The translations under genes were made by a program, and so were the position numbers. Below the pieces are notes generated by a model. The model ran no database searches. It was not told the origin of the DNA and worked only from the letters and a program-made list of their open reading frames with translations. From NCBI RefSeq assembly GCF_002154695.1, contig NZ_MTAV01000018.1:1-62240 (forward strand): a stretch of DNA of 62,240 bases, read 5' to 3'. Shown in pieces: positions 51,607-60,857 of the stretch; the first letter of the stretch is position 1; the number at the start of each line of letters is the position of its first letter. The DNA is from Nostoc sp. T09. Lineage in GTDB: Bacteria > Cyanobacteriota > Cyanobacteriia > Cyanobacteriales > Nostocaceae.

Positions 51607-52293
51607 ATGGCAGACCCAACCAATCATAATGAAGCGGGAGAGGTAGCTCCCAGCACTGTTGACAAACAGGCCCCCAGTATCGCTGAAGAACACGCTCCTA
51701 GCACTGATGAACCAGTAGCGACAGATCTTCCTACTGCTAATGCGCCAGATCCCAACGCAGCAAACCCAGAAACTAACCCGAATGCTGCTCAAACCACCAC
51801 TGCACCCCCCAAGCGAGATAAACCCGCAGCCGCTAAAGCACCAGGAGCAAAACCCGCAGCTAAAGCTGATGCAGAAGATAAACCAGCCGCTAAAGCAGCA
51901 GCAAAAAAGGAAAAAGCCCCAGCGTTAGAAGATAAGCCATTTGTAGAGTTCATGCAGCAAGATTACTTGCCAGCTGTGCAAAAGGCAATTGCTCAGCAAG
52001 GTGTGTCAGATTTACAGCTGTCTTTTGCGAAACAGAAGGTTCCCATCACTGGCTTTGAATCATCTGAGGAATGGTGGCAACTTATAGGAAGTTGGCAAAA
52101 TGGTTTGCGCCAGTTTAACCTTTATTTTCCTGAGGAAGATATTCAGGGGAAAAAAGGATTTTCTTGTAATGAAGGTAAAAAACCTAGCACTCTTGAGTCA
52201 TTTTTAATTGATGAACGTAAAGTCTCTCTTGACTTGCTGGTATTTGGTTTAGTGCAGCGCTTGAATGGTCAAAAGTGGCTAGGTAGAAATTAG
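51607..52293 (+). CDS. DUF2996 family protein with a low-complexity N-terminus
   Basis: 228 residues. The first 110 are Ala/Pro/Lys/Asp-rich and probably disordered. The C-terminal 115 residues carry the DUF2996 pattern conserved across cyanobacteria: FVEFMQQDYLPAVQKA, WWQLIGSWQNGLRQFNLYF, EDIQGKKGFSC and a KVSLDLLVFGLVQRLNGQKW end. No catalytic motif is seen. It is probably a photosynthesis-lineage protein of unknown function. Its stop is followed by AGTCAAGAGTCAA repeats. Confidence 0.82.
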   Translation: MADPTNHNEAGEVAPSTVDKQAPSIAEEHAPSTDEPVATDLPTANAPDPNAANPETNPNAAQTTTAPPKRDKPAAAKAPGAKPAAKADAEDKPAAKAAAKKEKAPALEDKPFVEFMQQDYLPAVQKAIAQQGVSDLQLSFAKQKVPITGFESSEEWWQLIGSWQNGLRQFNLYFPEEDIQGKKGFSCNEGKKPSTLESFLIDERKVSLDLLVFGLVQRLNGQKWLGRN

Positions 52294-52322
52294 TCAAGAG
52301 TCAAGAGTCAATGATTTGAGTC
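52292..52322 (+). repeat. AGTCAAGAGTCAA short repeats
   Basis: AGTCAAGAGTCAAGAGTCAA followed by AGTCAAGG. The same unit is found inside the ClC gene at about 59453-59470. Confidence 0.6.
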
Positions 52323-52330
52323 AAGGACAA

Positions 52331-53287
52331 TTAAAGTTCGTGGAAATGGTAGGTGACGGCTCCAGTAATGGGGTCGTTATCTATTCTTACATAACCTGAT
52401 TTGAACATTTCCTTAAGGCTCTTTTCTACTTCAGCAAAACTGACCCCAGTTGCTTTTACACCTTGGGTAACAGTGAGAGTCCCACCATTGCGTTCTGCTG
52501 CTTCGATCAGTTGAACAATGAGTTGGTTACCAGTAGGTCGGTAAGTCGAGGTCGCAACTACTGGCTGGTGTAGCGGCACACCAAAGGGAGATACTCCTGC
52601 TTTTGCTCTGAGGTTTTGCTCGTATTCTTCTACCATATGAGGAATGAGGAACAAATCTACGAACTGTCCTACGCCAAATAAACCACCGCTAAACAGCCAT
52701 AAAAAACCCGTTAATATTTTGCCATTGTATAAACGGTGCAGTCCTCCTATACCTACAAAACCAACTGCACACAATAAATAAGAAGTAATAACTGGATTGT
52801 TGTTGCTACGACTAATTTCGTTTCTCAATACCTCAGATAAATTATTTACCTGTAATGCATTCGTAGGCTGATAGCTGGTAGCGTTCCTATTTGGTGAAGT
52901 AGGAGCTGTTGCGTAAGGATTGGCAATCAGTTTTTGAACAAATTTGCCGTAGTCTTCTACATCGGTGCGTGTTCCTTGAAATCGATCACCGTGAGCAACC
53001 TCCTGACACAACCTGTTGCTGTTGAGGATACGGCTAAACGCCTCGTAGTTTAGATTGCCATACTGTTGCATCAAATCGATTAACTCTTGCCAGTGGGTTG
53101 CTTGTCGGTCTAGGACTTTGTAACGCGTTTCCGCCTCAAGAGCATCATTTGCCGCCAGCCAGTCCCGAAAATAGTCTTCTAAAGCACCGTGAAAACTAAC
53201 CAAAGCATAACCCAGTAATTCCGGGTCGTTGCCAGCTTTTTGGAGTCGCTCCCAGCCTATGCGCACCTTATCCGAATAATTACTCAT
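52331..53287 (-). CDS. TM2 domain protein
   Basis: 318 residues. The N-terminal 120 residues form a helical domain (IGWERLQKAGNDPELLGYALV, LEDYFRDWLA), then a linker and a TM2 domain (about 165-225) with its typical GGLHRLYNGKILTGFLWLFSGG turn between two membrane segments. The C-terminal 60 residues look like a small winged-helix domain (LTVTQGVKATGVSFAEVEKSLKEM within about 262-290). Unusual three-part make-up; function unknown. Confidence 0.82.
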   Translation of the reverse strand: MSNYSDKVRIGWERLQKAGNDPELLGYALVSFHGALEDYFRDWLAANDALEAETRYKVLDRQATHWQELIDLMQQYGNLNYEAFSRILNSNRLCQEVAHGDRFQGTRTDVEDYGKFVQKLIANPYATAPTSPNRNATSYQPTNALQVNNLSEVLRNEISRSNNNPVITSYLLCAVGFVGIGGLHRLYNGKILTGFLWLFSGGLFGVGQFVDLFLIPHMVEEYEQNLRAKAGVSPFGVPLHQPVVATSTYRPTGNQLIVQLIEAAERNGGTLTVTQGVKATGVSFAEVEKSLKEMFKSGYVRIDNDPITGAVTYHFHEL

Positions 53288-53591
53288 TGATAGCTTTGCT
53301 ACTATGGTTGTTTTACAAAAATTTTACAATTTCGACAGTGTTGGCTTGTGCAAATGCACGAGGGGCCGATCTGGGGTTTCCCATCAATAGACTAGCGATC
53401 GCCGATTCTGGGTTCCACCAACATTGAAGTATTGTTGCAACTCTTAACGTTTCTTCTACCTGTTTTGATCCAGCACCTTGGTAGACTGAATTTTATACAA
53501 ATGGTTTATTGTCATCTAGTTGCGCCTTGTGAAAGACTGACTTGGCTTTCTGGTGTACTCAAGATAATAAAGACAAAAGAGCAATTAAGAC
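53288..53591. other. Intergenic region upstream of acsF
   Basis: About 300 nt between divergent genes. No gene seen; presumably holds the acsF promoter, which may respond to light or oxygen, but I see no recognisable operator. Confidence 0.45.
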
Positions 53592-54668
53592 ATGGTAGAT
53601 TCCCTAAAAAAACCAGGCTTTGAAGAATTGCGTCCAGGGATCAAGATCCCGGCCAAAGAAACACTGTTAACACCCCGGTTTTACACCACCGATTTTGATG
53701 AAATGGCGCGGATGGATATATCCGTCAACGAAGACGAGTTAAGAGCCATTCTCGAAGAGTTTCGTGCAGACTATAACCGCCATCATTTTGTTCGGGATGC
53801 CGAGTTTGAAAAATCCTGGGATCATATTGATGGGGAAACTCGCCGTTTGTTCGTTGAATTTCTAGAACGTTCTTGTACAGCCGAGTTTTCTGGGTTTTTG
53901 CTATATAAAGAACTCGGACGCCGCTTGAAGGACAAAAGTCCGGTTTTGGCAGAATGCTTCAACTTGATGTCACGGGATGAAGCACGTCATGCAGGCTTTT
54001 TGAATAAAGCGATGTCAGACTTTAATCTCTCCCTAGATTTAGGGTTTTTGACAAAGAGTCGGGACTATACCTTCTTTAAGCCGAAATTTATCTTTTACGC
54101 CACTTACCTTTCAGAAAAAATTGGTTACTGGCGGTATATCACCATTTATCGTCATTTGGAAGCACATCCTGAAAACCGGATTTATCCGATTTTCCGGTTC
54201 TTTGAGAACTGGTGTCAGGATGAAAACCGTCATGGTGATTTCTTCGATGCAATAATGAAATCCCAACCGCAAATGTTGAATGATTGGAAGGCAAGGCTAT
54301 GGAGTCGGTTCTTCCTGTTGTCAGTATTTGTGACAATGTATCTCAATGACATCCAGCGCAAAGACTTTTACGCGTCCATTGGTTTGGATGCACGAGAATA
54401 CGACATCTATGTGATCAAAAAGACTAATGAAACCGCAGGAAGAGTTTTCCCGTTAATGCTGGATGTAGAGAATCCAGAGTTTTATCAGCGGTTAGATGAT
54501 TGTGTGGAAAAGATGGCAAAATTGAACGCGATCGCTAACTCGAAAACACCTAAATTCTTGCAATTCTTCCAGAAGTTACCAATTTTGACCTCCATTGGTT
54601 GGCAGATGCTACGACTATACCTAATGAAACCGATTGATGCTGCTTCTGCTCAAGGTATGGCTCGTTAA
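53592..54668 (+). CDS. acsF: Magnesium-protoporphyrin IX monomethyl ester (oxidative) cyclase
   Basis: 358 residues. Di-iron oxygenase with two ExxH motifs ([11 protein letters not shown] and [11 protein letters not shown]) and the matching upstream Glu residues ([12 protein letters not shown]). It makes the fifth ring of chlorophyll, giving protochlorophyllide, at the membrane with O2. Length and sequence are those of the cyanobacterial ChlA/AcsF. A strong terminator follows at 54694. Confidence 0.96.
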   Translation: MVDSLKKPGFEELRPGIKIPAKETLLTPRFYTTDFDEMARMDISVNEDELRAILEEFRADYNRHHFVRDAEFEKSWDHIDGETRRLFVEFLERSCTAEFSGFLLYKELGRRLKDKSPVLAECFNLMSRDEARHAGFLNKAMSDFNLSLDLGFLTKSRDYTFFKPKFIFYATYLSEKIGYWRYITIYRHLEAHPENRIYPIFRFFENWCQDENRHGDFFDAIMKSQPQMLNDWKARLWSRFFLLSVFVTMYLNDIQRKDFYASIGLDAREYDIYVIKKTNETAGRVFPLMLDVENPEFYQRLDDCVEKMAKLNAIANSKTPKFLQFFQKLPILTSIGWQMLRLYLMKPIDAASAQGMAR

Positions 54669-54693
54669 TTGATAACGGTTTTACTTAATTTTT

Positions 54694-54727
54694 AGTGGTT
54701 CTGTGTGATCGCAGAGCCACTTTTTTG
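54694..54727 (+). terminator. Intrinsic terminator after acsF
   Basis: AGTGGTTCTGTG pairs along its whole length with CGCAGAGCCACT (two G-U pairs), 4-nt loop, followed by six T. Confidence 0.88.
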
Positions 54728-54778
54728 TTGCGCTGCGTGTGTCAGTCGCTATCTTCTGATAATGCACTGCGATTTCCT

Positions 54779-54842
54779 GAGGTGGCGTTCCCCGTTCGAC
54801 GAAGTCGTTCCCGAAGGGTAGGGGTTGTCGAAGACATCGCAC
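54779..54842. repeat. Nostocales-type dispersed repeat
   Basis: GTGGCGTTCCCCGTTCGACG followed by AAGTCGTTCCCGAAGGG and GTTGTCGAAGACATCGC. On the minus strand it reads GCGATGTCTTCGACAAC, related to the GCGATGTCTACGAC repeat in the kinase gene. Confidence 0.55.
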
Positions 54843-54941
54843 TTATAACTAGATTTTCCAATTCACCTCCGGAATGTGAGCGGAAAATCTTGTGTTTTAA
54901 AATATCCGAAAATATTCCAGAGTTCACTATATATAAAAAAT

Positions 54942-55484
54942 ATGGCTGTTATGAATAAACCCGCGCTGCGATGGGCACTTATTATTACCATACTTTTAAC
55001 TAGTGGAATTGCAATTTTTACTAACTATACATTATTCAGCAATACATCCATAAAACAATTAACAGCAGCCAAGAAAAAATGGGAAGCACAGAATGTTACA
55101 CATTATCGTTTAACTCTTAATTATTCCCAGCATAATTGCCAGCAAGAGGTGGAAATTAAAGAGCAAAAGGTAATTGCAGTTAAACAAAATACTTGCTCAA
55201 CAATACCTCCGCAAACTGTGACAGACTTGTTCACTCAAATAGAATCTGCGAGCAATCGCGAAGAATGCGGCCCCAATGGATGCGCCTGCGATGGACCAGT
55301 ACGTATAGATGCAATTTATGATGCTAAATATGGATATCCAAATCAACTTGAATTTCGATTAAAGCCTGAACAACGGTGGTTATATTTTGATTACTGGCGC
55401 ACTCAATTTCTAGGGGAATATTGCACATTAATTGGCTTGGCGGGCAAAAAAATTACTGTTCGTGGATTCACACCTATTCAGTAA
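54942..55484 (+). CDS. DUF6174-like exported or membrane-anchored protein
   Basis: 180 residues from the ATG at 54942 (a second ATG at 54951 is possible). One N-terminal membrane segment or uncleaved signal (WALIITILLTSGIAIFT). The rest has the W-x-x-x-x-x-x-x-YR pattern (KKWEAQNVTHYRLTLNY), an NCQQEVEI strand and a VTDLFTQIE helix, as in DUF6174. Cys residues (NCQQ, NTCS, EECGPNGCAC, EYC) may form disulfides or bind metal. Function unknown. Confidence 0.72.
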   Translation: MAVMNKPALRWALIITILLTSGIAIFTNYTLFSNTSIKQLTAAKKKWEAQNVTHYRLTLNYSQHNCQQEVEIKEQKVIAVKQNTCSTIPPQTVTDLFTQIESASNREECGPNGCACDGPVRIDAIYDAKYGYPNQLEFRLKPEQRWLYFDYWRTQFLGEYCTLIGLAGKKITVRGFTPIQ

Positions 55485-55710
55485 TTAATTTGAAATATTA
55501 TGGCAATTCTCAATCCTTTCGCCTTCCTGGTCACTTCTATAAAAGTATTCCCGAATTACTACCAGGTTGTAATATTAATTACTTATCTACGGATGCGATC
55601 GCATCCGTCACAGATTAAAGAAATTAGTAGCACCATTTGATAATCGGGAGCAAAATCCTGAAAATCAACGTTAAAGAGAGTAATAGTTACAAATATTTAA
55701 TTCTCCACAG

Positions 55711-57111
55711 ATGCACAAGGATTTTTCGAGGAAGCTGCCTCTAGTACTGACATTCTGCTTATTTAGTAGCTTTTTACCTGCCTCTGGATCAGTTCTGTGT
55801 CCTGCATTTGCCCATGAAGAATACGGTAGAACAGGTAGGAATTATGGCACAGATGGCAGCAAAGGCACGGATGGGCGACCCGGTAGAAGTGGTCGTAACG
55901 GCGAAAATCAAACTATTTTTGTTGATGGTTCGCCAGTTAATCTCGATCTGTCAGGTCAGAATGGTGAGGATGGTGAAGATGGACAACGTGGTTATCGGCC
56001 TGACTGCGGTCATCAACCAGATAATGTAACCCACGACATACACGCACCTGATGGTGGTGCTGGTGGTGATGGTGGTAAAGGGGGAGATGGGGGGAATGGC
56101 GGTTCCCTCACCGTCTATTACAGTAATTTGGCAGACTTGCGGAAAATTTCAGTTCGTGCTATTGGAGGCGAAGCCGGACGTAGTGGACGCGGTGCTAACG
56201 GTGGAGTGGGTTGTAATTGTCGCAGACGCAGATGGGAAGTAAAAACTTGTACAGGAACTCCTGGTAGTCCAGATTATAAATGTACAGAAAAGACTTATAG
56301 ATGCCACGATGGCAGTGATGGGCGATATGGCACTGATGGTAGTAATGGTAGCCGAGGTAGCTTAGGAACATTGAGTATTGTTCAAGGTAAAGAATCCTTG
56401 GCGGATGATATTCCAACTTTACAAACAGCTATTTCGGAACTTACAGAAAAACAATTCAACCTCTCAAAAAACAAGTGGAATCTACGCAGGGGAGCAGCTT
56501 CTTTACTTGCTCCTGGTTCTGCGATCGCAGATGAATACCGAGAGTATGAGCAACGGTTAGAAGGGGCTTTTCAACTGGTTTGGCAGGAGAGGCAACCTAT
56601 AACGAGTTTTGGTAATCAAGTTGCAAAGCTGAATCTTAATGACAACAAAGAAGTCGAAATTACTTTTCCTGAAGATTTATGGATTGAAGGTGGCAGCAAA
56701 ACTGAAGCCAACTTGACGACTTTTACTGTGAATAATGCAATTCCTAAAAAAGATGTAACGCGGTTAGCCGTGGCAGAATTTGCTGGTGCAGAACAAAATC
56801 TCAACTTAAAAATAGTAGATTTGGCAGCAAAATCTCAGGCCATTCAGACTCAGTTTCGCATCAAATTTCGGGCACAAGATAATTCTTCCGGCTTGTCTAA
56901 TTATCGAACTGTATATGAAGGTGATATTCCGGCTGAACTTGTGACCCGCGACTATAACCGTTTTATTATCGCTTTAGGCAAGCTACCAGTTCCACCTACC
57001 GCCCTCAATCCTGGGGTAAAAGTTGATATAGAAGTAGTAGCAACTCGCTCATTAGGAGGACGTTCGGCAAAGCAAAACATTAATTGGCAAGGTCAGATTC
57101 GTAACAGATAA
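55711..57111 (+). CDS. Secreted Gly-rich (collagen-like) protein
   Basis: 466 residues. A signal peptide runs to about 34 (CLFSSFLPASGSVLCPAFA). Residues 37-66, 80-95 and 113-131 and 200-218 are Gly-x-x or Gly-Asp/Gly-Gly rich (GRTGRNYGTDGSKGTDGRPG; DGGAGGDGGKGGDGGNGG), broken by a Cys-rich patch (CNCRRRRW, TCTGTPGSPDYKC, YRC; six Cys). From about 225 on, a helical segment is followed by a beta-rich C-terminal domain. It looks like an extracellular matrix or surface protein. No homologue recognised. Confidence 0.72.
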   Translation: MHKDFSRKLPLVLTFCLFSSFLPASGSVLCPAFAHEEYGRTGRNYGTDGSKGTDGRPGRSGRNGENQTIFVDGSPVNLDLSGQNGEDGEDGQRGYRPDCGHQPDNVTHDIHAPDGGAGGDGGKGGDGGNGGSLTVYYSNLADLRKISVRAIGGEAGRSGRGANGGVGCNCRRRRWEVKTCTGTPGSPDYKCTEKTYRCHDGSDGRYGTDGSNGSRGSLGTLSIVQGKESLADDIPTLQTAISELTEKQFNLSKNKWNLRRGAASLLAPGSAIADEYREYEQRLEGAFQLVWQERQPITSFGNQVAKLNLNDNKEVEITFPEDLWIEGGSKTEANLTTFTVNNAIPKKDVTRLAVAEFAGAEQNLNLKIVDLAAKSQAIQTQFRIKFRAQDNSSGLSNYRTVYEGDIPAELVTRDYNRFIIALGKLPVPPTALNPGVKVDIEVVATRSLGGRSAKQNINWQGQIRNR

Positions 57112-57266
57112 GGGGAAACGGGAACAGAGAGAGGCTGAAACATAACAAATGACAAATTACCAATGACAAATGACTACTTATTAAAATCTTTTATAGATAT
57201 CGGTAAGAAAGATTACCAAATCTAAAATATGATTTTACTTATCAATAATTTAATATGTAAACTTGT

Positions 57267-59909
57267 ATGTCGCTTCCTGTTCTGACTCAGCGCTTTCGCA
57301 GTCTGTGGCAGCCAAGAAGAGGTTTAGCGATCGCAGAAGCTTCTGTGATCGGTCTTGTTGCTGCCCTATCAGCGGTATTTCTCAAAGTGGGGTCGGGATG
57401 GTTGGGGACATGGCGAGTCCATAGTGCCAGCATTTTACCAGCATGGCTGGCGTTACCTTTAGTTGGTATGAGTTTTGGGTTTCTCGCAGGCTGGCTAGTG
57501 CAACGGTTTGCTCCGGAGGCGTCAGGTAGCGGTATCCCTCAAGTTAAAGCCACGTTGGCTAATGTGCCGATGACTCTATCTTGGCGTGTGGCAGCTGTAA
57601 AGTTAATCAGCGCCATTATCGCTTTGGGTTCAGGTATAACTCTAGGGCGGCAAGGTCCCACCGTTCATGTTGGCGCAGGTTTAGCAGCAGGAATGAGCCG
57701 TTGGGTTCCTACTTCCCCAGATCATCGGCGGCAGATGATTGCTGCGGGTGCTGGTGCAGGTTTGGCAGCTGCTTTTAATGCCCCGATCGCTGGTGTATTG
57801 TTTATCGTGGAAGAGTTACTCCAAGACTTATCCGGGATAACTCTAGGAACTGCAATTATCGCCTCGTTTATTGGTGGGGTGATCTCTCGGTTATTAGGTG
57901 GCGGTAGTCTTGACCTGAATCTGCACTTAACCCAATCTCTGAGTCAATTTTCGATCCCAGAAATTCCCTTTTTTTTACTGTTGGGTGTCTTAGCTGGATT
58001 GTTGGGTGCCTTATTTCATCAGGGTCTAATTTTTAGTATAAAAATTTATCGGAGATTGCACGTCAGTTTACCGCTAAGAGTAGCTTTAGCTGGCTTTATC
58101 TCTGGTTGTGTCGTGGCAATGCTCCCTGCTTCATTCCGTGATAATACAGGTTTACGAGAATTTGTAATTACTGGTGATTCAAATGCTTTATTAGCAGCGA
58201 TCGCTTTTGTCGCTCAGTTTCTTCTGACTTTGGTGGCGTTTGGTTCTGGCGCGCCTGGAGGGTTATTTGCTCCCAGCCTCATCTTGGGTTCTTGTTTAGG
58301 ACACATTATTGGTGTGTTTGAGTCCCAGCTTGTGGGCGGAGGTTCCCCCGCTACCTATGCTTTAGCTGGAATGGGGGGATTTTTTAGCGCCGTTTCTAAA
58401 GTCCCAATCACCGCAATTGTGATTGTGTTTGAGATGACTACAGATTTCAACCTAGTCCTACCTTTAATGATTGTGTCTGTAGCATCTTACTTGGTTGCAG
58501 AGAAGGTAGTGCCAGGTTCACTTTATGAAAAACTTTTACAGTTGAACGGCATCACTCTGGCTGCAAACGTTTCTGTAGAGGGGATACTGACAACGATAAC
58601 CGCTAAAGATGTAATGCAACAACGGGTGGAAACGCTTGATGTCGATATGACTATGGATGAAGCCATCCAAGCATTCTCTCGCTCCCATCATCGCGGGTTT
58701 CCTGTAGTGGAAGAAGGCAAGCTAGTAGGGATTGTTACTCAAACAGATTTACTCAAAATTCGCGATCGCAATTCCCCAAACGATACTGCCATCAGAGAAA
58801 TTATGACACCCAGCCCGATGACGGTCACACCAAAACACAATCTGCGTAATGTGCTTTATTTGCTCGATCGCTATCAAGTTAGTCGCTTACCAGTAGTGGA
58901 AGGAAGGAAACTCATTGGCATTATTACCCGTGCAGATATTATCCGAGCCGAAGCAGACCATCTTAATTGTGACAATGCCACTATGGGACCGCAACCGGAA
59001 CCATCTTATGTGGTTTACCAAACACGAGCACCAAGCATTGGCAGAGGTAGATTATTGGTGACAGTCGCTAATCCGGAGACAGCAGGTACTTTATTACAAA
59101 TGGCAGCAGCTATTGCCCGCGATCGCCACTATGAAATTGAGTGTGTACAAGTTATCTTAGTATCGCGCCATAGTTCCCCTAGCGAAACCCAAGTCAGGAC
59201 AGCAAACAGTCGTCGCTTATTACGACAAGCAGAAGTCTTAGCGAGAAAGTGGCAAATTCCTCTACATACACAGATTCGTGTAGCTCACGATGTCGCCCAA
59301 GCCATTTTAGAGACAATCGACGAACGTCACATCGACTTAATCTTAATGGGGTGGAAAGGTAACACTTCCACCCCAGGCCGTATTTTTGGCACTGTTGTAG
59401 ATACCATAATTCGCCAAGCCACCTGCGATGTGGTGTTGGTGAAACTAGGTAATAGTCAAGAGTCAATAGTTAAAGAAAAAGACTCAGCACTTAGTAATCA
59501 GCACTCTTTCAACAGCTGGCTAGTGCCAATGGCTGGGGGACCCAATGCACGAATGGCAATTAAATTACTTCCAGCGCTGGTGACATTGGGAACAGATCCG
59601 CAAATCCGACTGACACGGGTGTTTAAGCCATCTGAGTTAGCACCAGACATGACAGTTTTAGAACAAGCTATCCGCCACCTTATCCGCCGCCGCAAATTAT
59701 CTAGTACTGTGGTTGCTTCTCCAGTCAAAGCTGATTCAGTTTCCCAAGGTGTAATTAACCTCGTAAAAACCGAAGGTTACGATGTAGTAGTTTTGGGAGC
59801 ATCCCGTGAGGGATTATTACAGCAGGCGATTCAAGGTAATATTCCCGAAGCGATCGCCTCTGGTGTGGAAAGTACAGTGATTTTGGTTAGGGGTGCAATT
59901 AACAATTAG
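57267..59909 (+). CDS. ClC chloride channel/antiporter with CBS pair and two USP-type domains
   Basis: 880 residues. ClC membrane core about 20-430: GSGIPQ (87-92), GRQGPTVH (127-134), LFIVEE and GSGAPGGLFAPS. The usual gating Glu of GREGP is Q129 here. Two CBS domains (about 447-572; DVMQQRVETLDVDMTMDEAI, IMTPSPMTVTP) follow, then two universal-stress-type domains (595-730, with GRIFGTVVDTI; and 752-875). The linker between the USP domains (about residues 731-750) is encoded by intergenic-type repeats. It probably moves Cl- across a membrane under nucleotide control. Confidence 0.92.
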   Translation: MSLPVLTQRFRSLWQPRRGLAIAEASVIGLVAALSAVFLKVGSGWLGTWRVHSASILPAWLALPLVGMSFGFLAGWLVQRFAPEASGSGIPQVKATLANVPMTLSWRVAAVKLISAIIALGSGITLGRQGPTVHVGAGLAAGMSRWVPTSPDHRRQMIAAGAGAGLAAAFNAPIAGVLFIVEELLQDLSGITLGTAIIASFIGGVISRLLGGGSLDLNLHLTQSLSQFSIPEIPFFLLLGVLAGLLGALFHQGLIFSIKIYRRLHVSLPLRVALAGFISGCVVAMLPASFRDNTGLREFVITGDSNALLAAIAFVAQFLLTLVAFGSGAPGGLFAPSLILGSCLGHIIGVFESQLVGGGSPATYALAGMGGFFSAVSKVPITAIVIVFEMTTDFNLVLPLMIVSVASYLVAEKVVPGSLYEKLLQLNGITLAANVSVEGILTTITAKDVMQQRVETLDVDMTMDEAIQAFSRSHHRGFPVVEEGKLVGIVTQTDLLKIRDRNSPNDTAIREIMTPSPMTVTPKHNLRNVLYLLDRYQVSRLPVVEGRKLIGIITRADIIRAEADHLNCDNATMGPQPEPSYVVYQTRAPSIGRGRLLVTVANPETAGTLLQMAAAIARDRHYEIECVQVILVSRHSSPSETQVRTANSRRLLRQAEVLARKWQIPLHTQIRVAHDVAQAILETIDERHIDLILMGWKGNTSTPGRIFGTVVDTIIRQATCDVVLVKLGNSQESIVKEKDSALSNQHSFNSWLVPMAGGPNARMAIKLLPALVTLGTDPQIRLTRVFKPSELAPDMTVLEQAIRHLIRRRKLSSTVVASPVKADSVSQGVINLVKTEGYDVVVLGASREGLLQQAIQGNIPEAIASGVESTVILVRGAINN
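59450..59512 (+). repeat. Intergenic-type repeat inside the ClC fusion gene
   Basis: AATAGTCAAGAGTCAATAG and CAGCACTTAGTAATCAGCAC lie in frame at the USP1-USP2 linker. The first unit matches the intergenic AGTCAAGAGTCAA at 52292. Confidence 0.6.
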
Positions 59910-59946
59910 ACAGATCAATGAAAAAACTTGCTACACCCTAACTCTT

Positions 59947-59976
59947 ACAAAAAAACAAAGCCTGCAAAGGCAGGCT
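59947..59976 (-). terminator. Terminator of the WGxxGxxG gene
   Basis: AGCCTGC and GCAGGCT form a 7-bp stem with a 4-nt loop. On the minus strand it is followed by TTGTTTTTTTGT, so it terminates the leftward gene; it may also slow transcription from the ClC gene. Confidence 0.75.
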
Positions 59977-60028
59977 GCAACTTAAACTTCTTGGGAGGAT
60001 TTACGGGAAATTGCAGTATGTCTTACTA

Positions 60029-60334
60029 TTAAAAGTTAGAACGTGAAGAGCCTACTACATCACGGTTGCTATGAGCGGTTTCATCGTGTTTGCGGCTCTT
60101 ACGTCCAAATAAACCAAACAAACCGAGTAAACCAAGCAAACCCCAATCGCCATCTGCATAGTTACCGTCGGTAACAGGGCGGTCTGTGGTGGTAGTACCT
60201 GTACTCGTGCCTGTAGTCGTGCCATCAGAATTAGTAGTCGTTTGAGCAGAAGCAGGCAGAACTGTAGGCACAATCGCTAAACTTAGCGCTAAAACTGTAC
60301 TTCCTAGAACTTTGGTTAAATTAGAGTGTTTCAT
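60029..60334 (-). CDS. Exported WGxxGxxG family protein
   Basis: 101 residues with GAGGA 8 nt before the ATG. Signal peptide to about A30 (VLPASA, then QTT). A Thr/Ser/Gly/Asp-rich spacer leads to W64-GLLGLLGLFGLFGRKSRK, the WGxxGxxG short hydrophobic motif followed by basic residues, which in related proteins is proposed as a C-terminal sorting tag. Here a further 24 residues follow. Probably a small surface or envelope protein. Confidence 0.82.
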   Translation of the reverse strand: MKHSNLTKVLGSTVLALSLAIVPTVLPASAQTTTNSDGTTTGTSTGTTTTDRPVTDGNYADGDWGLLGLLGLFGLFGRKSRKHDETAHSNRDVVGSSRSNF

Positions 60335-60534
60335 GATTAAGTCCTCACTTGAATTTCTGTAAGCAATGGTTACAGCTTATTAAGTTATCAAGGAATTAGA
60401 ATCATTCGTTAGCTGGAGATGTAGATCAACTAAAAGTCGCATTTTTTATTAGTCATTTTGCTGGCAAAATCCTAAAGGATGATTTTTTGATAATCAGCAC
60501 TTCTACGATTTTGAATTTTGCGAAAAGTTGAGCT

Positions 60535-60660
60535 AGTGCGTTGGTGTTAGCGTAGCGGTAGCGACGTAGGAGCGTCGGCAGTGCGGTCTTGAGGGTTTCC
60601 CGGCTTAAAGCAACTGGCGTTGCGTGGGCAGGTTTCCCGACTTGAGCAAACTTTTCAAGA
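60535..60660. repeat. Nostocales-type GC-rich repeat
   Basis: Two related units: GGTTTCCCGGCTTAAAGCAA and GGTTTCCCGACTTGAGCAA, preceded by a TAGCGTAGCGGTAGCGACG run. Composition differs sharply from the AT-rich surroundings and is typical of dispersed repeats in this group. Confidence 0.55.
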
Positions 60661-60835
60661 CAGATTTTGGATTGGAAATCGCCTTTTACATCCAGGTTGC
60701 GTGAATTTATCTATCGTAATCATTTATTAGATTGCTATTACCTAAACTAAAAACTTACCAAAAGTTTTGTAAATTCAATGTAGTGAATAGAAATATATCA
60801 AAGCTATTGATTGTGATGTATGCCTCGCTTCGCAA

Positions 60836-60857
60836 CAATCAAATAGGAGTCCTATAG
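60836..60857. repeat. Solitary MITE-type end
   Basis: CAATCAAATAGGAGTCCTATAG matches the inner end of copy B at 62043-62064 closely. About 30 nt away is an inverted CTATTGATTGT, so this may be a very short deleted element. Confidence 0.5.

Noticed and set aside
54695-54958. 87-residue frame after acsF
   Set aside because: It starts inside the acsF terminator and crosses a dispersed repeat.
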